Positions 62,515 through 64,000 of a stretch of 64,000 bases of DNA are shown here, piece by piece; positions within the stretch are counted from its first letter, which is position 1, and every line of letters begins with the position of its first letter. Origin of the DNA: Cinclus cinclus (taxonomy: Eukaryota > Chordata > Aves > Passeriformes > Cinclidae); NCBI RefSeq assembly GCF_963662255.1, contig NC_085055.1, positions 16,912,704 through 16,976,703 of the forward strand, written 5' to 3'. A program made the position numbers and the translations under genes. The notes under the pieces are model-generated. The model saw nothing but the letters and a program-made list of their open reading frames with translations. It searched no databases and was not told the DNA's origin.

Positions 62515-64000
62515 GTGAGTGCGGCGGGGCAGCGCCCGGAGGGGCTGCGGGCAGCGGCCCAGGTGCGAAGCGCGCTCGGTTCCCGGGGAGGGCGCGGCGG
62601 CAGCGCCGGGAGCCCCGGCCCGCCCGGCCCCGAGCGGAGCGGCCACCGGGCAGCCCTGACCCGCTCCGCTGCGCGCCTCCCCGTGCTACGGCCGGCGGCT
62701 CCCAGCCCTCGCTGACAGCCCTGGCTGACAGCCTCCGCCGCCGGCCCGGCATCCTCCCGTTGCTTTCGCCGGTTTTCTTCCCCTTCGGCTGAGCTTCGCA
62801 GTGGCGAGTGAAGGGAAAGCCGGGGAGCGCCCCGCCAGTGCGGGACAGGCGCGGGCTGCCCGGTGTGTGACAGTCACGGGGGTATTGGTCCTGCACAGCC
62901 CGGGTGTCACCGTCGCTACCGAGAGGCGTGTCGCTCCGGTGATTTCCACTGGAAACCCCGCGCAAGAAGCCTAAAATGCCAGGGAAACCCAGACCCTGTT
63001 CTTTCTCCTTGCATTCGCTTTTAAAATGCACTGCGTGAGGCTTCGGGCCCCGTGTCTCTCCATCAGTGGAGTTTTCTCCTCCGTTACATAGTTGTACCTA
63101 AGTCCTTAGCTGATGGGCATAGATGGCAGATTGTTAGAGCTCCCAGTGAAATATCCATGAGCCTTTTCAAATCTGTAGATATTTGTGAGTAATTTATTAG
63201 CCATTTTGATACTAAGATTCCTTTGAACTTCAAGCTATGTGTTGTGAGACATATATGACTCTTTAGATGATTAAGCATATCATTTCTGTGATTCATTTAA
63301 TTCAGATATATTATCCTTTTCCATTTTTTCAGACAGCACAGCTCATGAAGTAGTGGGAAAGTTTTAAATGAAAGGTCATCACTCATCAAAGTTTATTCCA
63401 CAGCAGTGCCTAGCTGTAATACATTCTTTGCATAAAACAGAAAGCAATTATGCAGCTGTGCTCCCATAAAGGTAGTGGACATTTTCCATCTTCTCGGGGG
63501 TCTTGCCCAGTACAAATAGGCAGCTGTTCTAAAGTGACTGCTGTGCTTAGGGACAGCAGCCAGTTCACAGTTCCTAGTTACCTGTTACATGTGAGTTGTT
63601 TTCTTTGCATCACTAGATTTGAAGTGCTTTTACAGTCAGCTTTGAAGGTCTTCATAAAGCATTCCCAAACCCCTTACTTTTGAAAGCTTTGAAGAAGTTA
63701 CTTGTCTCTCCTGACTTTCCACAAATGTTGTACATGCTATTAGCTCTTGTTGAATCCCAAAGCATCCCTGTAACTGCTCCACCAATAGATTTACGTGGTC
63801 CTGACTGCTGGGCACAGAGATTAGAATTTGGCTTATTATCAAACAGGATGAACTACACTAATGGAGTTTTGGTGGAAACCCTCAAGGAATCATCATGGCT
63901 GCTTTGACCTCTGACCAGACACTGTGCTGAGTAGTTGTCCCCTAAGAGGGATGTTTCAGTTCAGATACCAGCTAAACTATTGCATTGTCTCATTGCATCT
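62515..64000 (+). other. DOCK10: Start of DOCK10 intron 1 (continues past the window)
   Basis: The intron begins at the GTGAGT donor. Its first ~450 bp are still CpG island; from about 63060 it becomes AT-rich and featureless. None of the frames from 63100 to 64000 resembles the expected exon 2, which in the family begins with a lysine/proline-rich linker leading to a LEPLDYE-like motif. Short open frames at 63450-63683 and 63680-63907 have no recognisable similarity and are treated as chance. Confidence 0.85.

Larger units (their letters stand above)
62036..62975 (+). promoter_or_regulatory. DOCK10: CpG island promoter and 5' UTR region of DOCK10
   Basis: GC content and CpG density jump abruptly at about 62036 and fall off after about 62975, in contrast to CpG-poor AT-rich flanks. 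The DOCK10 first exon lies in its centre. No TATA box is apparent just upstream of the ATG, as is usual for CpG-island promoters. Candidate GC-box sequence CCCCGCCCC is at 62281-62289, with further GGGCGG-type cores nearby. A double ETS core (TTCCGCTTCC) is at 62333-62342. The transcription start cannot be read from sequence alone, so the 5' UTR boundary is unknown. Such islands often fire in both directions; an upstream antisense transcript is possible but not shown. Confidence 0.9.

Noticed and set aside
62032..62646. 204-codon and 201-codon minus-strand open frames across the CpG island (also 62426-63031)
   Set aside because: GC-rich DNA has few stop codons, the frames are Arg/Pro/Ala/Gly-rich mirror images of the island, and they oppose the recognised DOCK10 exon. 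They are shadows.
62515..64000. Search for DOCK10 exon 2
   Set aside because: No frame in this interval resembles the expected second-exon sequence; it must lie to the right of the window.

Overview
The window looks like vertebrate nuclear DNA, most likely from a bird. It is AT-rich, CpG-depleted and intron/intergenic-like. Over about 61 kb I see no bacterial-style gene packing and none of the dense SINE/LINE load expected of a mammal. One sharp CpG island lies near the right end. The bird assignment is an inference from low repeat density and a possible CR1 scrap, not from a species-specific marker.

Only one real gene is recognisable. At 62401-62514 (+) the first coding exon of DOCK10 (zizimin-3, a DOCK-D Rho-GTPase exchange factor) lies in a CpG island at about 62036-62975. 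It has the first in-frame ATG, 38 codons and a strong phase-0 GTGAGT splice donor. From 62515 to the right edge is the start of intron 1. I do not find exon 2 here. The exon's strand places everything to its left (1 to about 62000) upstream of DOCK10. In mammals that side is a large gene-poor interval towards NYAP2, and the sequence here fits that.

The upstream 62 kb is a non-coding desert by eye. It holds homopolymer runs, microsatellites, several modestly GC-richer patches, two statistically long but unrecognised open frames (19352-19945 and 40982-41701), and some unusual motif arrangements. These are a cluster of four CACGTG E-boxes at 19114-19676, three TTCN3GAA (STAT/GAS-type) palindromes in a 14-bp register at 46480-46516, and a scatter of perfect octamers. 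The DOCK10 promoter has a back-to-back ETS core about 60 bp before the ATG. DOCK10 is a lymphocyte-enriched gene with reported IL-4 responsiveness in B cells, so the STAT, octamer and ETS motifs form a reasonable but untested regulatory hypothesis.

I see no CRISPR array, operon, tRNA, rRNA, snRNA, intact transposon or intact viral element. No clearly new biological system is evident. The best leads are the two motif clusters and the 41-kb open frame with its acceptor-like and poly(A)-signal-like flanks.
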